This document shows positions 1 to 10,872 of a DNA stretch of 64,000 bases, piece after piece. Each line of letters begins with the position of its first letter. Position 1 is the first letter of the stretch. The stretch lies in assembly GCA_004802705.1 (NCBI GenBank), contig SGPL01000072.1, positions 7,682-71,681 of the forward strand, written 5' to 3'. The notes under the pieces were generated by a model. It searched no databases. It had not been told where the DNA came from and saw nothing but the letters and a program-made list of their open reading frames with translations. Source of the stretch: Bondarzewia mesenterica (lineage: Eukaryota > Basidiomycota > Agaricomycetes > Russulales > Bondarzewiaceae). Made by a program: the position numbers and the translations under genes.

Positions 1-139
1 TGNTTTGANGANNTGNNGNGNNNTGNACGCTNNNNANNTTGGTGNNNNTNNNCNNGNNNANACNNNNATNNNACCCCAATCTCCCAGCGGCAAANGCCGA
101 CGCACGTNTCTCGNTTGCANCCATCCNCTCCGANCGGCG

Positions 140-1174
140 ATGGAGGTTTGGGTTGTCACAAACCCCACAACGCTCTCCGANTCCGTACGCACGTCTCACA
201 CAGATCACGAACTGACCCCGTTGACGAATTCGCAGGTGTTCGAGCGCGGGCTGAGCCTCGTCGACGAGGATTCTGCAACTCGCATCCCGCGGTTCTACCA
301 TCGCGCGGACTCCTGNCGTGAGTTTACCGTGCNTCATATGGCNTGCACACCCACCTCCCCTCGCGCGACGATGCAGGATGTTTGATCGGCCGTCTCCTTC
401 CTCGCGTCCTCCTGAGTGACCGAGGGTTCGCCCCTAAGGACATCGCCTTTGACAAGACCGAGACGGGCAAACCTTACTTTGCGAGTGTCCTCTTGTCTTT
501 TTTTTATTTTTTATTTTATGAACTCAGAGTTTGAACGTGACCTCATCTTGGCGTGCAGGNGACGCAGGGAGTGGAACCTCCGATAGGATTTAACGTCTCT
601 CATGACAATGAGGTGGTGGCGATGGCGTTCGCGCCTGGAGTACACGGACCACCGGCGTACGAGATCGGGGTGGACGTGATGCGCGTCGCGGTCCCGCAAC
701 GAACGTCGTTCCGCCAGCTGGTGCACGGCGTCGGGGATACCGTAAGGCCCCTTCCCCTTCTCACCTCAACTCGCCCATCGTTCATCGCGCGCGTTTCTCT
801 AGCTGACCGACTTTGAGAAGAGCCAGTTGGTCTCGGACGACATTTCCCCAGACGAGGGGATCCGTCGGTTCTATCAGATGTGGACGACGAAAGAGGCGTA
901 CGCCAAAGCGCTCGGTTTGGGCCTCGGGTTTGAATTTCGGCGTATAGAGTGCGATGTGGTGAAGGATGTGATCCGCGTCGACGGTGATGTGCCGAGGGGA
1001 TGGGAGTTTGTTCTGTTTTGGGTGGTCTTGAATGGGGAGACGTACCAGGGCGTTGCAGCCAGGTATGTCGGTGGGGATGGGGAGCCTAGGATTTTGCGCG
1101 CGGTGGAGGGGGATGGGATGGTGAGGGTGTTCGACGCGTCCTTGTTTGTGGAAAGGGCACTCGGGATAAGGTGA
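140..1174 (+). CDS. Sfp/Lys5-type 4'-phosphopantetheinyl transferase
   Basis: Transfers the phosphopantetheine arm of CoA to a serine of carrier domains (fatty acid synthase, PKS, NRPS or alpha-aminoadipate reductase; EC 2.7.8.7). Seen: an N-terminal CLIGRLLPRVLL segment, GKPYF before a FNVSHD motif, GVDVMR with the Mg-binding Asp, and WTTKEAYAKALGLGLG, the family's WxxKEAxxK signature. Model: exons 140-317, 377-486, about 568-741 and 803-1174; the last junction is phase 0 and restores the frame exactly. ATG at 140 is the first one in frame with the conserved N-terminus, but Ns upstream and at 181 and 316 leave the 5' end uncertain. No NRPS or PKS lies nearby, so a general housekeeping role is the simplest inference. 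Confidence 0.9.
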
Positions 1175-2505
1175 ATGGAGGACGGTAGTTGATTTCCTAA
1201 AGAAGTGCTAGTGCGTCGATGGAATACGGAGCAATGCTAGATCTGATGGCTCTTGCAAGACCATCTTCCTCTTCGGACTTTCCGCCATCAGCAACTTCCA
1301 ACGTCTCTCCGTCTTGTTCTCCTGCTCCGGTCATGCAGACCATCTCGTCTCTGAGCCCCTTCCTTTGCGCTCGCCGGCATCCTTCACCTGGAAATCCCGC
1401 GCGAGACGTTGGGTCGGACATCCGATCAGAGCCGCACCGTCGTCACCGGAATCTTCCAGTACTTACCCTCGTTATATTCTTGTCTCTGGTGTGTACTCGT
1501 GTATTCTCTGAACATGCCATCGCTATGGTTCTGGATGAAATACTTTGTTCCATCGCGCCACGCTCATGCTTCATCTCCCCCGAAAACGACCCTTACATCT
1601 GGAGGAATCGCGACCGAATGTTCTGGGTCCCGTCTATTTTCTTCGTCGTCTCACTTCACAAGCGGATCACAGTCTATATCCATGTCGATCTCACGTTTCC
1701 CGAAGACGCCCTGCATTGTGGCTAAAAGAGGATCGAGGTCATTCTGCTGTCCCGTTGCAAGGCCAGCGTCTCTCTGGCATCACAATTTTATGTGCGGAAA
1801 TGTGGGATCTTCTCGATGAAGAAACGAGTGAGTTATTATCGACCAAAGGTCGAACGAACCGAGGCCGAATTGCCTTTCAAGTTCCGGTATATTGACTCGC
1901 AGACACTACTCGAGTTGGTATGGTAGCCGCGACCCGTTCCGTGAATGCATATTCGAGGAGCGAGTACATACTCATGATGGCCATTCATTAACATTGTTGA
2001 CGATTGGTTGTCGCACCCCAGTCGATCTGGACACAACATCACATTCTATGAATGGATTCTTCTCGTACCAGATCGTGTTGGCTATTCCTGTCTCGAAGGT
2101 TGCAAGCTTGCCTATTCTTACACTGCATGTACTAAGTATATGGCAGCACTAGTCAAGTGGTTCAAGTTCTTAGAATCCTTCATGCATGCACATCGATGGC
2201 TTCCTCAACAATGACTTTATGTCACGGTAGGGACGGAAAACGGCCGATAGAGATACCCGTGTAGACGAAAGGAAACCATGTTCTCAAGAGTATCATGGAC
2301 TCGAATGTTCTCCAAAGTTTCACACCTGTGGGATACTCGGCTTTTCGAACCCCGCAATCCCACAAACGGTTTCTTCTCTCAGGCCTCACAACCCGCACCC
2401 GCAGACTTTCCATTTCTGCACATCCTCATCTGCATCAGCTCCCAAGATCTCACACATCACGAGCAAGCTCTCCTTTTATCGTCAAATTTCGGAAAAAATA
2501 ACCAA
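1175..2505. other. Intergenic, about 1.3 kb, no gene seen
   Basis: Holds the 3' flank of the phosphopantetheinyl transferase and the upstream region of the DUF2423 gene. Open frames up to 168 codons occur (for example 1219-1725 plus) but have no recognisable motif, no plausible splice chain and overlapping alternatives in other frames. Nothing else is supported. Confidence 0.6.
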
Positions 2506-3372
2506 ATGGCCAAATCCACACGCTCGAAAGTCAAGCGGTCCTTCCGCTCCAAAAAACGCGAACACGGTGTCTACGCGGCCGTCGAGGCCGCGCGCTTGCA
2601 ACGCCTCAACGCCAAGCTCCGCGCCCTCACCGCCGACGAACAGCAGCAGGAGAATGAGGGGGACGAGGAGGAGGGGGGAATAGGGGGGGGAAGAGGAGGA
2701 GGAGGAGGTGGGCATACCAGGTTGGTGCTGGTTTGCGTCTTTTGGCCTCCTTGATCCTGCGGACGTCTCTCTGGACTCCATGGAGCGCTTCGTTTCTGGC
2801 TTTGATCGTCTCGCCCATACTGATTCTTCTTCGTCTTCATCCTCTCTTCCTTCTTCTCCTACCTCTATTACCACTACCTCTTTTCCTGCGGCTCCGCGAC
2901 GACGGCACTTTGTCCACGTTTCGACGGGCTCCTCTTCCTCCTCCGCTTTGAACAACCATCATTGATTCACTTTCCGTCTCTCTCTCTTTTTTTAAATTTG
3001 CACACCAGAAGACCAGGCTACCGCAGAGTCTACACGTCCAGCAGGTACGATCATCCTCTTCGCATCCAACACACACCGTCCGTCTCACTTCTTTTCCTTT
3101 CTTTTCTTCCCCCCCTTCCCTACCTTTTACCCATCCCGATCCCGACGACGAAAGAATCCATGGACGTAGACGCAGGCGCCGCATCGACATCGACATCCTC
3201 GACGGCACAGGAACAGCCCAAACGCATATCGACACACGGACCCCGGAATTCGCGACGAGAACAGTGGAGACAATCAAAGGGACTGGCCCCGCGCCCCAAG
3301 GCGCGCGGCATGAATCGACAGGGATCGGTCGCAGCGCGGAGAAAGTCTGGGCGATCGCACAGGCGGCGATGA
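2506..3372 (+). CDS. DUF2423 (LLP/YBL028C-like) nucleolar basic protein, with apparent frameshift
   Basis: The start MAKSTRSKVKRSFRSKKRE and the following AAVEAARLQRL match the DUF2423 domain at the N-terminus of small basic fungal proteins related to yeast YBL028C, linked to the nucleolus and 60S subunits. The C-terminus ISTHGPRNSRREQWRQSKGL...GMNRQG...SGRSHRRR is also typical of basidiomycete members. The middle, GWCWFASFGLLDPADVSLDSM, lies in another frame from 2708; the switch occurs in the G-rich tract 2671-2690 with no usable splice sites, so an indel is likely. A short exon, 3009-3043 (EDQATAESTRPA), probably joins the last exon at AATCCATGG (about 3155). The junction between 2800 and 3008 is unresolved. 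Confidence 0.75.
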
Positions 3373-3896
3373 GGGACGGTCGGACGTCGGCGGACGTTCG
3401 AGTGGGGCATGCAGTTCGCTTTTGGTACTCTTGCACTGTCTCTTTTTTTTTTTTTTGACTCCTGTTGTGTCTTTCTTTCTTTACTTCCGATATCTTATCT
3501 GATCTGGGTGTTCTTTCGCATCCGTTCAAGACAAAATTTGAAGTCCCAAGTTGGGTACTAATGCATATGTATGAGGGAGTGTGTGTGTTGCTTGAATCAA
3601 ATCCGCAAAAGCTGCATCGCGACACGTACTTATTTCGAATAGATCTACACTTCTCGCGAACGGACTGCACTGTCTACATACTAAAAAGGTATTGTACTTG
3701 AAGGGTGCAGCCGAGTACTGTATGAGCAAAGATCAAAACAATCAAGTTGATTGACCGCGGGACCAAGCGAACGTAAAAGGCTATAAAACAACATAAGAGC
3801 TAGGAGGTATAGGGGTGAGATTCAGGGAGGGGAGGGGAGTAAAAGCTTGATCAAAGACATTCCGAATTTCTACCACGACCGTGTGTGTTTTTTCCC
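3373..3896. other. Convergent 3' intergenic region
   Basis: Lies between the stop codons of the plus-strand DUF2423 gene and the minus-strand membrane-protein gene. Contains a T13-type run near 3445 and A/T-rich stretches consistent with 3' ends from both sides. No coding signal was found. Confidence 0.6.
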
Positions 3897-5859
3897 TTAG
3901 AGCACATGGCCTCTGTCCACCTTCGCCCCCTCGTCGCTGCTCTTGCCAGACTCGACGGACCGCCGGCTGATCTCATAAGGAGTATTCGCGGTGCTCGGGG
4001 AACTATAGCAGATGTAATCGAATAGAAAAAGGAAGGCGACGTATCGGATGAGCCGTGTTCGAATCGATAGAACATGTTCGGAGATGAGAGAACTACGACG
4101 CACCTATAATCGTCCATCACGATCTGTTCCGTCTTGACACGCACCTCCGGAGGAAACACCGACTGCCTTGGATGGACGCCCCGTCTTCCCCCACCGCCCA
4201 CCGTCCCGATCACGGCTGCTTGATGCGTATAAGTGTCGTCCTGCCTGGCCTTGTCTGCTTGGATGAATACGCGGCAAGCCGCGACCGATCTATATATAGA
4301 TGCGAGGCGCCTCGGGGGGTGAGTGGGCGTTCTATGACGAAGACATTGGTCGCAGAACTCACGCCATCGTCCCAGAGGGAACCTAAAGAGGACAGGCTAT
4401 TAGCACTTTGGTTCTCAATATTTGCAAGGAGATGGGGGAACTTACCGTCGAGATACTAACGGAAGGGAGGAATTGAATGTCAGTAAGACATGGATCACCG
4501 CCTGTTCACGTTACACTTACACGTTCATGATAGCTGGGAAAGAGCATCTATCAGTTCGTTCTGCATCAGGATAGAGAGCAGAAGACTCACGATTCAGGTT
4601 CAGGAGGTCAAAAACCTAGACATGCTATTAGGCAAACTGGAAACGAAAACGCGGACTAAACTCGAGAGGCTCACCGCGGGAAGGATGTTACATGCGAACG
4701 TAATGAAGAAGAAGATAAGTCCATCTCTGAAGAGAAGGTTCCAGATGTTGAAACCTCGCTCGTTTGAATCCCAAAACAACTTGAAGCAAGCCACAGAAAA
4801 AATAATGAAGTCAAACGCCATCGCTAAGAAACGAGACGATATGCACGTCAGATCTCGCTTTAATGGTGACTGCAAAGTGTGAGACTGACTGTAAAAGAAG
4901 GTCACGGTGAGGAAATTGGCATTCACAGACGTGACGACACAAGCAATAGAGTCCGATTCCCAACTAGCGTGAATGAGGAACATGCCGCGCCAGATGAGGC
5001 CCCAATGGGCGAGAGCCATAACGCCCAGGGGAGCGACGACTGCCCAGTTATTCCCCCATAATTCCCACCTGTAGCAGATGGTCATTGGCAGTAAAGACAC
5101 GAAGACGTTGAACGCCTACGTTTTGATCATTAAACATGTCGAAGCCGTGATAACAGCGAGGTGTCCGACAATCTGTAACATTTTAGCACCGGCTGATCAG
5201 GACAAGCCAACTTGGAAGGCCACATACAGAGTTGAAAGTATACAAGGCCTGAATTGACGGGAGGGGAAGGAAATATGTCAGACTTTCTGCCGCATACAAG
5301 ATGGGAGCTGCCTACTTGGCAATTAATCTGCGCAAAAACTCAGCGGCTCTTTCATGATAGCTGATGTAGAAGAGGAAGCATACCGGCGATCGCACGGAGG
5401 ACGATATGATTCTGATTCCCAACCATCAACACAACAATATGATATGAGCCGGCAACAAACTGAAAACGTACATCCCAATCAATGACCACAGAAGGCAATA
5501 GCGGCACAGAAAGAAGAAGACTAGAAGAACGGGTCAGCACGTCTTGGCCAACGCAGGTAATGAATTGACCAACTCTATGGAGCGTGCTGATGGTCAGTAA
5601 AATGAAAAGTGGAAGCTCGGCTAAATGAAACGTACCAAAGGCCATTTAAATTTTCGACGACCGGTGAAGAGGGACCATTCAAAGTCGCTAGTCTGGAACA
5701 GTTCCCAGATATACAAACCAAAGAACGCGACGTTGACCTTGTTGAAGGCATCTAGAGATGAGACGAGAATGTGAGATGGGGAAAAAGCTCAGCGCCTTGG
5801 CAAGTTCGTGACGGACCCGCATCTCGCGCCAATTCGCTCGCGTCCGTCCAGTTGACCAT
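3897..5859 (-). CDS. Agaricomycete seven-helix membrane protein, 15 exons
   Basis: I recognise the pattern of a multicopy Agaricomycete membrane-protein family of unknown function; no ligand is known to me. Exons (5' to 3'): 5859-5817, 5751-5632, 5520-5472, 5411-5384, 5327-5316, 5248-5228, 5172-5120, 5068-4890, 4823-4675, 4615-4591, 4533-4521, 4455-4446, 4382-4363, 4289-4104, 4002-3897. All phases agree and give 337 residues starting MVNWTDASELARDA. Landmarks: FFGLYIWELFQTSDFEWSL, FFFLCRYCLLWSLIG, INCQALYTFNS, LAVITASTCLMIKT, PLGVMALAHWGLIWRGMF, TMAFDFIIF, FFFITFACNILPAVFDLL, and VAACRVFIQADKARQDD before a polar tail ending DRGHVL. About seven hydrophobic helices are apparent. Eight exons are 28 nt or less. 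Confidence 0.85.
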
Positions 5860-6274
5860 GCTGGCAGCTGCTCAGAGGAAGAATCAAGCACCAAGACAAA
5901 GTGGAGTGGGCTGGGGGAGAACCCGAGAGGCGAGCTGGAAGGAAAGGCAATCAGAGGGACAGTAAGAGAAGAAGGGAAAAGAAGAGGGGGGAAGCGAGCA
6001 TGAGTTATTGATTTATATTGATTTTATAAGTTGAATGTTCCGTGACCTGGTCAAGCTGACAACGGCGCCTCCGAGCAACGCAACCCGGCGCCTCGAGGCG
6101 CTTCTCATCGCGATGCTCCGGGCGCGACGGCCTCTTCTCTCGTTCATTTCCTTTTTCATCTAGTACTTTGCCCAATTCGGCCTGTCGGCGAGCCTCGGCC
6201 TCTTTATTGGCTGCCGCTTCAGGACTCACCGCGAATCTGTTATCGGGACCATTTCCAGCTCTAATGACCGCACA

Positions 6275-6310
6275 CAGGACCCCTGAAAGCCACGCCAGAG
6301 GTATGTGCGG
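6275..6310 (+). repeat. Left terminal inverted repeat
   Basis: 36 bp, begins CAGGACCCCTGAAAG and ends GGTATGTGCGG. Pairs with 6841-6876 in inverted orientation with two mismatches. Confidence 0.75.
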
Positions 6311-6840
6311 GCCAGAGGGTCGACTACCGACATTTCGGGCGGGCCTGCGGCACCACCTCACATACGGATATCGGAACAGACCGTCGATTGGGCCGTCTGA
6401 CTACCGGCATTTGGAACATACATCGTAAAATTTCCAAAAAATCGCAAACAATTGTAATTTTTTCCCAAACACCCTAGATGCATCTGATAAAACAAACAGC
6501 ATGATGGCATTTGGAAAATTAAAAATTGGTGTAGGCTTGCAGCTCAGGGGCCCATAAATCGAAAGCGTTAATGGAGGCCGAATGGCAAGGGATGTCGATG
6601 AGGCCTGCCTAAGCATGTTGAATAGTGCTGGTCCAAATGATAATTTTCATGCCAAGGTNCCCCCCAGAAGGAGTAGTGATCCTCAAGGAGACCTCAAGAC
6701 ATACGGACTTGGAACATAGGTCCCCTTCAAGGAGGGCTGACATACGGACAAAAACTATATAGATACGGCTCAAATTTTGAGGTTTGGCTACCGCACATGC
6801 CTCAGAGCTCCGGCGCTACGCGCCATTTGACTACCGGCTG

Positions 6841-6876
6841 CCGCACATACCTCTGGCTTGACTTTCAGGGGTCCTG
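6841..6876 (-). repeat. Right terminal inverted repeat
   Basis: 36 bp, begins CCGCACATACC and ends CAGGGGTCCTG on the plus strand. It is the inverted partner of 6275-6310. Its inner half is partly duplicated just inside at 6787-6803. Confidence 0.75.
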
Positions 6877-8140
6877 CCATCTCTTACCATCTGCGAGTCA
6901 GCCTGTTCCAAACACCGACCGAAATTGCGATTGCGGGTGACAGTGCATCTATATAATCTGTGTATAGATCTCAGATTACATTCGGTATTCAAGCCGTCGC
7001 CTTGGAATACTACAGTAGTACGTATCCGTACTGCTTGCAAACGCGTCAGCTCCTTTGCAGTCTACACCATGACGATGAGGAATCAATCTGAGTGGTTTGC
7101 CGAATACTCATTGCTACTAGTACTTGTGATTAATTGCTTGGTATCTCTCCCATTTTAGTGCTGCGAATTGGCTGAATTGGCGCAATTGTCATAGATTAGT
7201 AGAGGTGAATTTGCTTAATTGAGAAACATGCCGGTCAGTAATGCATCTTTCAGATCAAGCTCACCATAACAGCGTGTTAGGAGCACGTCGAAATATTCAG
7301 TTCAAGCTACGTCCCTCAGTCGCAGGCAACGACAGGAACGAAGCCCGTAGGAGTGGATACGACTTTTCTAACGATCGTTGTGTTTGCATCTGGCAAAAAT
7401 CGTATCTCTGTGCCCATGGCGGCCTTCCGCAACGACTCTACTGCTTCAGAGCCTTGTCTCGTCAGCGTGACGTACGGAGAGGAAAGTACCTGTACCGTAT
7501 GATGAATCTTGCTGCAGTTCAGGGATTCCAGATTCTTGGTATCGACCGCAATTGCCGTCGACGATGCGTCGACTGCGTGTGGTAAGAGGTGGTAAATACA
7601 CAAGAGACACGTGTATTCCGCGCCTCAACTCTCCCAGGACTTGTTCCAATATCATCACAGGATACTACTTGGGCTGCGGCGTATATCTTGCCGAGCCTTG
7701 CTGCAAGGGCATTCTGCATCACATGGTCTGTACCATGTCTATTAAACACCCAAAGGCATCGTTCTTCACTGTCTAATCACCCACGTCCATCTCCTCATCG
7801 TGCACAGTTCTCGCGTTTCGATCAGACATCCCTCCGAAGAACGCTCATCTCTATGTCAAGTTGGCGATAGTCTCGTGTCTTTTCAGCCTGCATGGAGCAG
7901 CTCAAATGTAACCCCCAACCGCATGCCAACCTGCCTTTCAATCTGATCCAACGTGTCCAAAGCGCCGTTAAGTAGTTTTTATTCCTGGTCTTACAACTCG
8001 GGATGTCATCAACGTCCTCTTGGACTAAACACATTCGTACTCTGTCTAGCATATCTCTATCATCTCGCCGCTCCCGCGAATTACGCCGCCAGTCGTCCAC
8101 GACTTCTTCCTACGTTTCCTATTCCGTTTATCGTCAAACT

Positions 8141-10489
8141 ATGGCTCCCAGCATCTTGAAGGACGCTGATGTCACACACAAAGTACTCGAGTACGTCCTC
8201 GATTCGCCCAACGGGAGGAGGTCGCTGTCAAGGATGGCGAGGACCTGTAAAGTTCTCTGCGAGCCCGCGCTGAACTTGCTGTGGAAGGAATTGGACTCTT
8301 TGATCCCACTTATCTCGTTGTTTCCCAACCATTTATTTAAACGGTCCAGGCGTCCTGGATTGGGTTTGGTGCGTATTTTAGAAAATCAGGAGCTCAACTT
8401 GTGTATCGACTAAGCTTTGAATCGCACGCAGGCTATTATGCCTATTGAGGAGGATTGGAATAAACTGCTCGCCTATGGTCACCGCGTTCGACGCCTCACT
8501 TACGACGAGAGCTCCAAGAGTGTCTCGCCCTCCATTTTCCCCATCCTCGAAGAATATCGTCCTAGGACTTACATCCTCCCTAACCTCACCACCCTCGTCT
8601 GGAGAGCTGAGACGCCTGCAGGCCTCGACCGTTGCCAACTATTTTTGAACACGGACCTGCAGGGCCTCGTGTTGGAGATCGGAACGCGTTTCCCGCAGCT
8701 AGCCACGTTCTTCACCGACCTTTCCCTCCGCACGAGGTTGACCTCTTTGTCGGTTATGTCGCCCACGAGCTTGCCAGACGATTTTTCGCGCGTCCTTGCA
8801 CCTCAGACTGAACTCGAGAAGCTAGTGCTGGTAGCTCCTGGCGCCCTATCTCCTGGCGTTGGAAAATGGGCTTCGTCCCTTCCAATTCTCCGCAGCCTCC
8901 AAGTAGACTTGACCGGAAGAGCTGCCATAGCTGTGGAGGGGTTCTTTGATGACATCGAAGTTGGCTCAGATACTCCCGCTTCACCTGACAGCGGCGTATT
9001 CTCTGGCGAAGACATCGACTTCTCAGATATTAAGAAGTCGACACTGAGGTTGACGGAGGATCGCGCGCCTCTCAGGGGTGCTTTCGTATCGCTCCGCCAT
9101 CTGCATCTGACGGGTGAGGTGTCGAACGTAGTGGTATTTTTGAAACATCTGGCTTGTCCGGTGTCACAACTGGAATTGGTCATTGAGGACCCCTTCGATA
9201 GGGCCGATTGGCAGGACCTCTGCATCCTGTTATGCGAATCTTTCGGCGATTCTCTCCAGTCGCTACGTGTCTCTGCGAGTGGCGCGTCACGGTTTGTTGA
9301 CCTTGTGAGATCAACTTCCAGGGCCGCCGAATTCACGGCAAAGCGTCTTTCATTGGACGGCCTTTCCTTCCTACCAGCACTGGCGCGGTTCGAGATAGAT
9401 CTTCCCGAGTCCGTTACCTTCCACAACTCAGACCTTGCTCGGATTGCACAGGCCTGCCCCAACATCGAGATTCTGCGTCTGTGTCCCGTCGCGCGGTTCC
9501 CCATCTCCGCAGGACCCCCAAGCCTTACCCTTGAGGGCCTGGCATATCTGACAACGAATTGCCGCCGCCTCCACACCCTCGCTCTTGTTGTGAATGGCCA
9601 ACCAGGTACCGACGAAATTTTCAACATCCCAAGCGTATCCTCGCGCTCTCTCCTTCGTCTTCACGTTGGTCATTCGTGGATCCGCGACCCCCTCCAAGCA
9701 GCCATCCTCATCTCCCACCTCGCACCGTACGCCGACTATCTCAAATGGTTCCACGAGAAGAACCGGCCGGGCTATATAGAGACGCACGCACAAGGATGGG
9801 CACGCGTGGCTGAAATCTTGCCCCATCTGCAGGCCGTACGTCTTGTCGAACGCAGAGCAGCAGCATATTGGAATGTACCCGAACCACCGCAGAAGGTCGA
9901 CAAGGCCATTCACGCTACTCCTGAGTCGGTCAGCAGAGGTGTGTGGGCGTCTGTGAATACCATCGATGCAGGAATACAGTTCTCGCCGTCGGTGGTCAGC
10001 CGCTTTGTAGAGGCAAAGCCTGCCCTGACCTCGACTTCAATCCAGGCGATCCCCTCAGTCATGGACCAGGAAATCGACGCTGTACCAAACGTCTTCGAAA
10101 AATCAGTAGATGCGAGGCCAGCGGTAGTCTCACGGGAGGTCAGCGCAATCGCCTCGACCGCTACGAAATATGTGCATGCTGTCGTCTCCCCAGAATCCTC
10201 TACTTCATCCACCTCCAAGCAGACACATTACCCACGGATGTTCGTACCTCCAGTGGTCAGCGGAGCCGTGTCGATGGCGTGGAGAGCAATGGTTTTTGGG
10301 CCCAACTTCGTGACCGCGCGCTTGTACGACGTCTGGTCGCTAACGCCTTTCCGAGCGCACACGCAAAAAAACAATACGATGTTCGAAAAGGTGACCAACG
10401 GAAATGTCCCGGAAACAGAAACAGAGAAAACAGGTGTGCCAGAGGCGAACGGCACCAGCAATGGCGACATCTCTCCTGTCTGTATATGA
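8141..10489 (+). CDS. F-box/LRR-like protein with an 11-residue repeat tail
   Basis: Probable substrate-recognition subunit of an SCF ubiquitin ligase. Exons 8141-8368 and 8432-10489 join in phase 0 to give about 761 residues. The N-terminus (DADVTHKVLEYVLDSP, then LSRMARTCKVLCEPALNLLW) has the layout of an Agaricomycete F-box-like domain. Residues about 90-480 hold irregular leucine-rich repeats, for example ACPNIEILRLCPVARFP and NCRRLHTLALVV. Residues about 564-662 are nine tandem 11-mers (see repeat entry). The tail holds VSMAWRAMVFGPNFVTARLYD and ends GTSNGDISPVCI. An in-frame ATG at 8003 would add a 46-residue Ser/Arg-rich extension; I prefer 8141 because the domain begins there. The ubiquitin role is inferred from family resemblance only. 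Confidence 0.82.
9893..10189 (+). repeat. Nine tandem 33-nt (11-residue) protein-level repeats
   Basis: Within the F-box protein, nine consecutive 11-residue units follow roughly [VTL]-x-[DSE]-[KRQ]-x-[VI]-x-A-x-P-[SAN]. Examples are VVSRFVEAKPA, VMDQEIDAVPN, VFEKSVDARPA and VVSREVSAIAS. The DNA copies have diverged widely, so the period is kept at protein level; this suggests selection rather than a recent expansion. Confidence 0.8.
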
Positions 10490-10872
10490 TTATTACTTTC
10501 TACCTTACTATGGTCCCGTTTACTTACTGTTACGTTACTGCGGTGCTGGCACTGGCGCAGGGCATGGACACGGACACGGACACTGGCACGAAACTTGACT
10601 GCGACTCCCATGCATATGACTCTATGAACACGAACTCTAGCAACTATGTTTCTTATGACACCCATGCAGCACCATTAATTCATACCTCTATCGCAGTTGA
10701 CGAATCTCCATCCCAGCAGAAACAAGTCCGCACCAAAGAACATATGCAAGGACTCCCAGCCGAACTGTTCATAGGTACGTCCAAAAAAGGAAGGCCACTA
10801 GCAGATCACGCGGGGACGCGTCAGTCTGCGACCGTCGACTGCCCTTCATCCTCCTACAAACACTTCTACACC
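10490..10872. other. Short intergenic region, RPN5 upstream
   Basis: Contains the 3' end of the F-box gene and the promoter of RPN5. A small GGACAC hexamer repeat sits at about 10567-10584. No gene is supported. Confidence 0.6.

Larger units (their letters stand above)
6275..6876. mobile_element. MITE-like element with 36-bp terminal inverted repeats
   Basis: The ends are inverted copies: 6275-6310 reads CAGGACCCCTGAAAGCC... and the reverse complement of 6841-6876 reads CAGGACCCCTGAAAGTC...; 34 of 36 positions match. The 602-bp interior has no transposase frame. It has repeated short motifs: ACATACGGA at 6360, 6699 and 6740; GACTACCG near 6322, 6399 and 6829; and a 17-bp near-direct repeat, 6787-6803 versus 6837-6853. 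This looks like a non-autonomous DNA transposon. I could not identify a clear target-site duplication, so the true ends could lie a few bases away. One N lies inside at 6659. Confidence 0.6.
5860..8140. other. Gene-poor region, 2.3 kb, holding one repeat-bounded element
   Basis: 5860-6274 is the upstream region of the membrane-protein gene. 6275-6876 is the inverted-repeat element listed separately. 6877-8140 has no supported gene; a minus-strand frame at 7603-7316 ends ...RKVVSTPTGFVPVVACD and reads like protein, with a possible upstream exon around 7740-7680 (ALAARLGKIYAAAQ), but I recognise neither and could not build a consistent model. 7900-8140 is the likely promoter and 5' UTR of the F-box gene. 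Confidence 0.5.

Noticed and set aside
1219..1725. 168-codon plus-strand open frame downstream of the phosphopantetheinyl transferase
   Set aside because: Overlaps other equally long frames, has no domain or coherent composition, and its first ATG has no supporting context.
2482..2955. Acidic minus-strand frame across the DUF2423 gene (poly-Glu)
   Set aside because: It is the antisense of Ser/Leu-rich and G-rich codons of the plus-strand gene, whose conserved ends are clear.
7316..7603. Possible small minus-strand gene ending VSTPTGFVPVVACD
   Set aside because: Reads like protein in part, but I could not find a consistent start, splice chain or family; kept only as a remark in the intergenic entry.
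8803..9627. 274-codon minus-strand frame inside the F-box gene
   Set aside because: Antisense shadow of a long LRR-coding exon; Ser/Arg-rich without recognisable motifs.
10567..10584. GGACAC repeat as a regulatory or CRISPR-like array
   Set aside because: Only about three short copies with no spacers; a trivial simple repeat.
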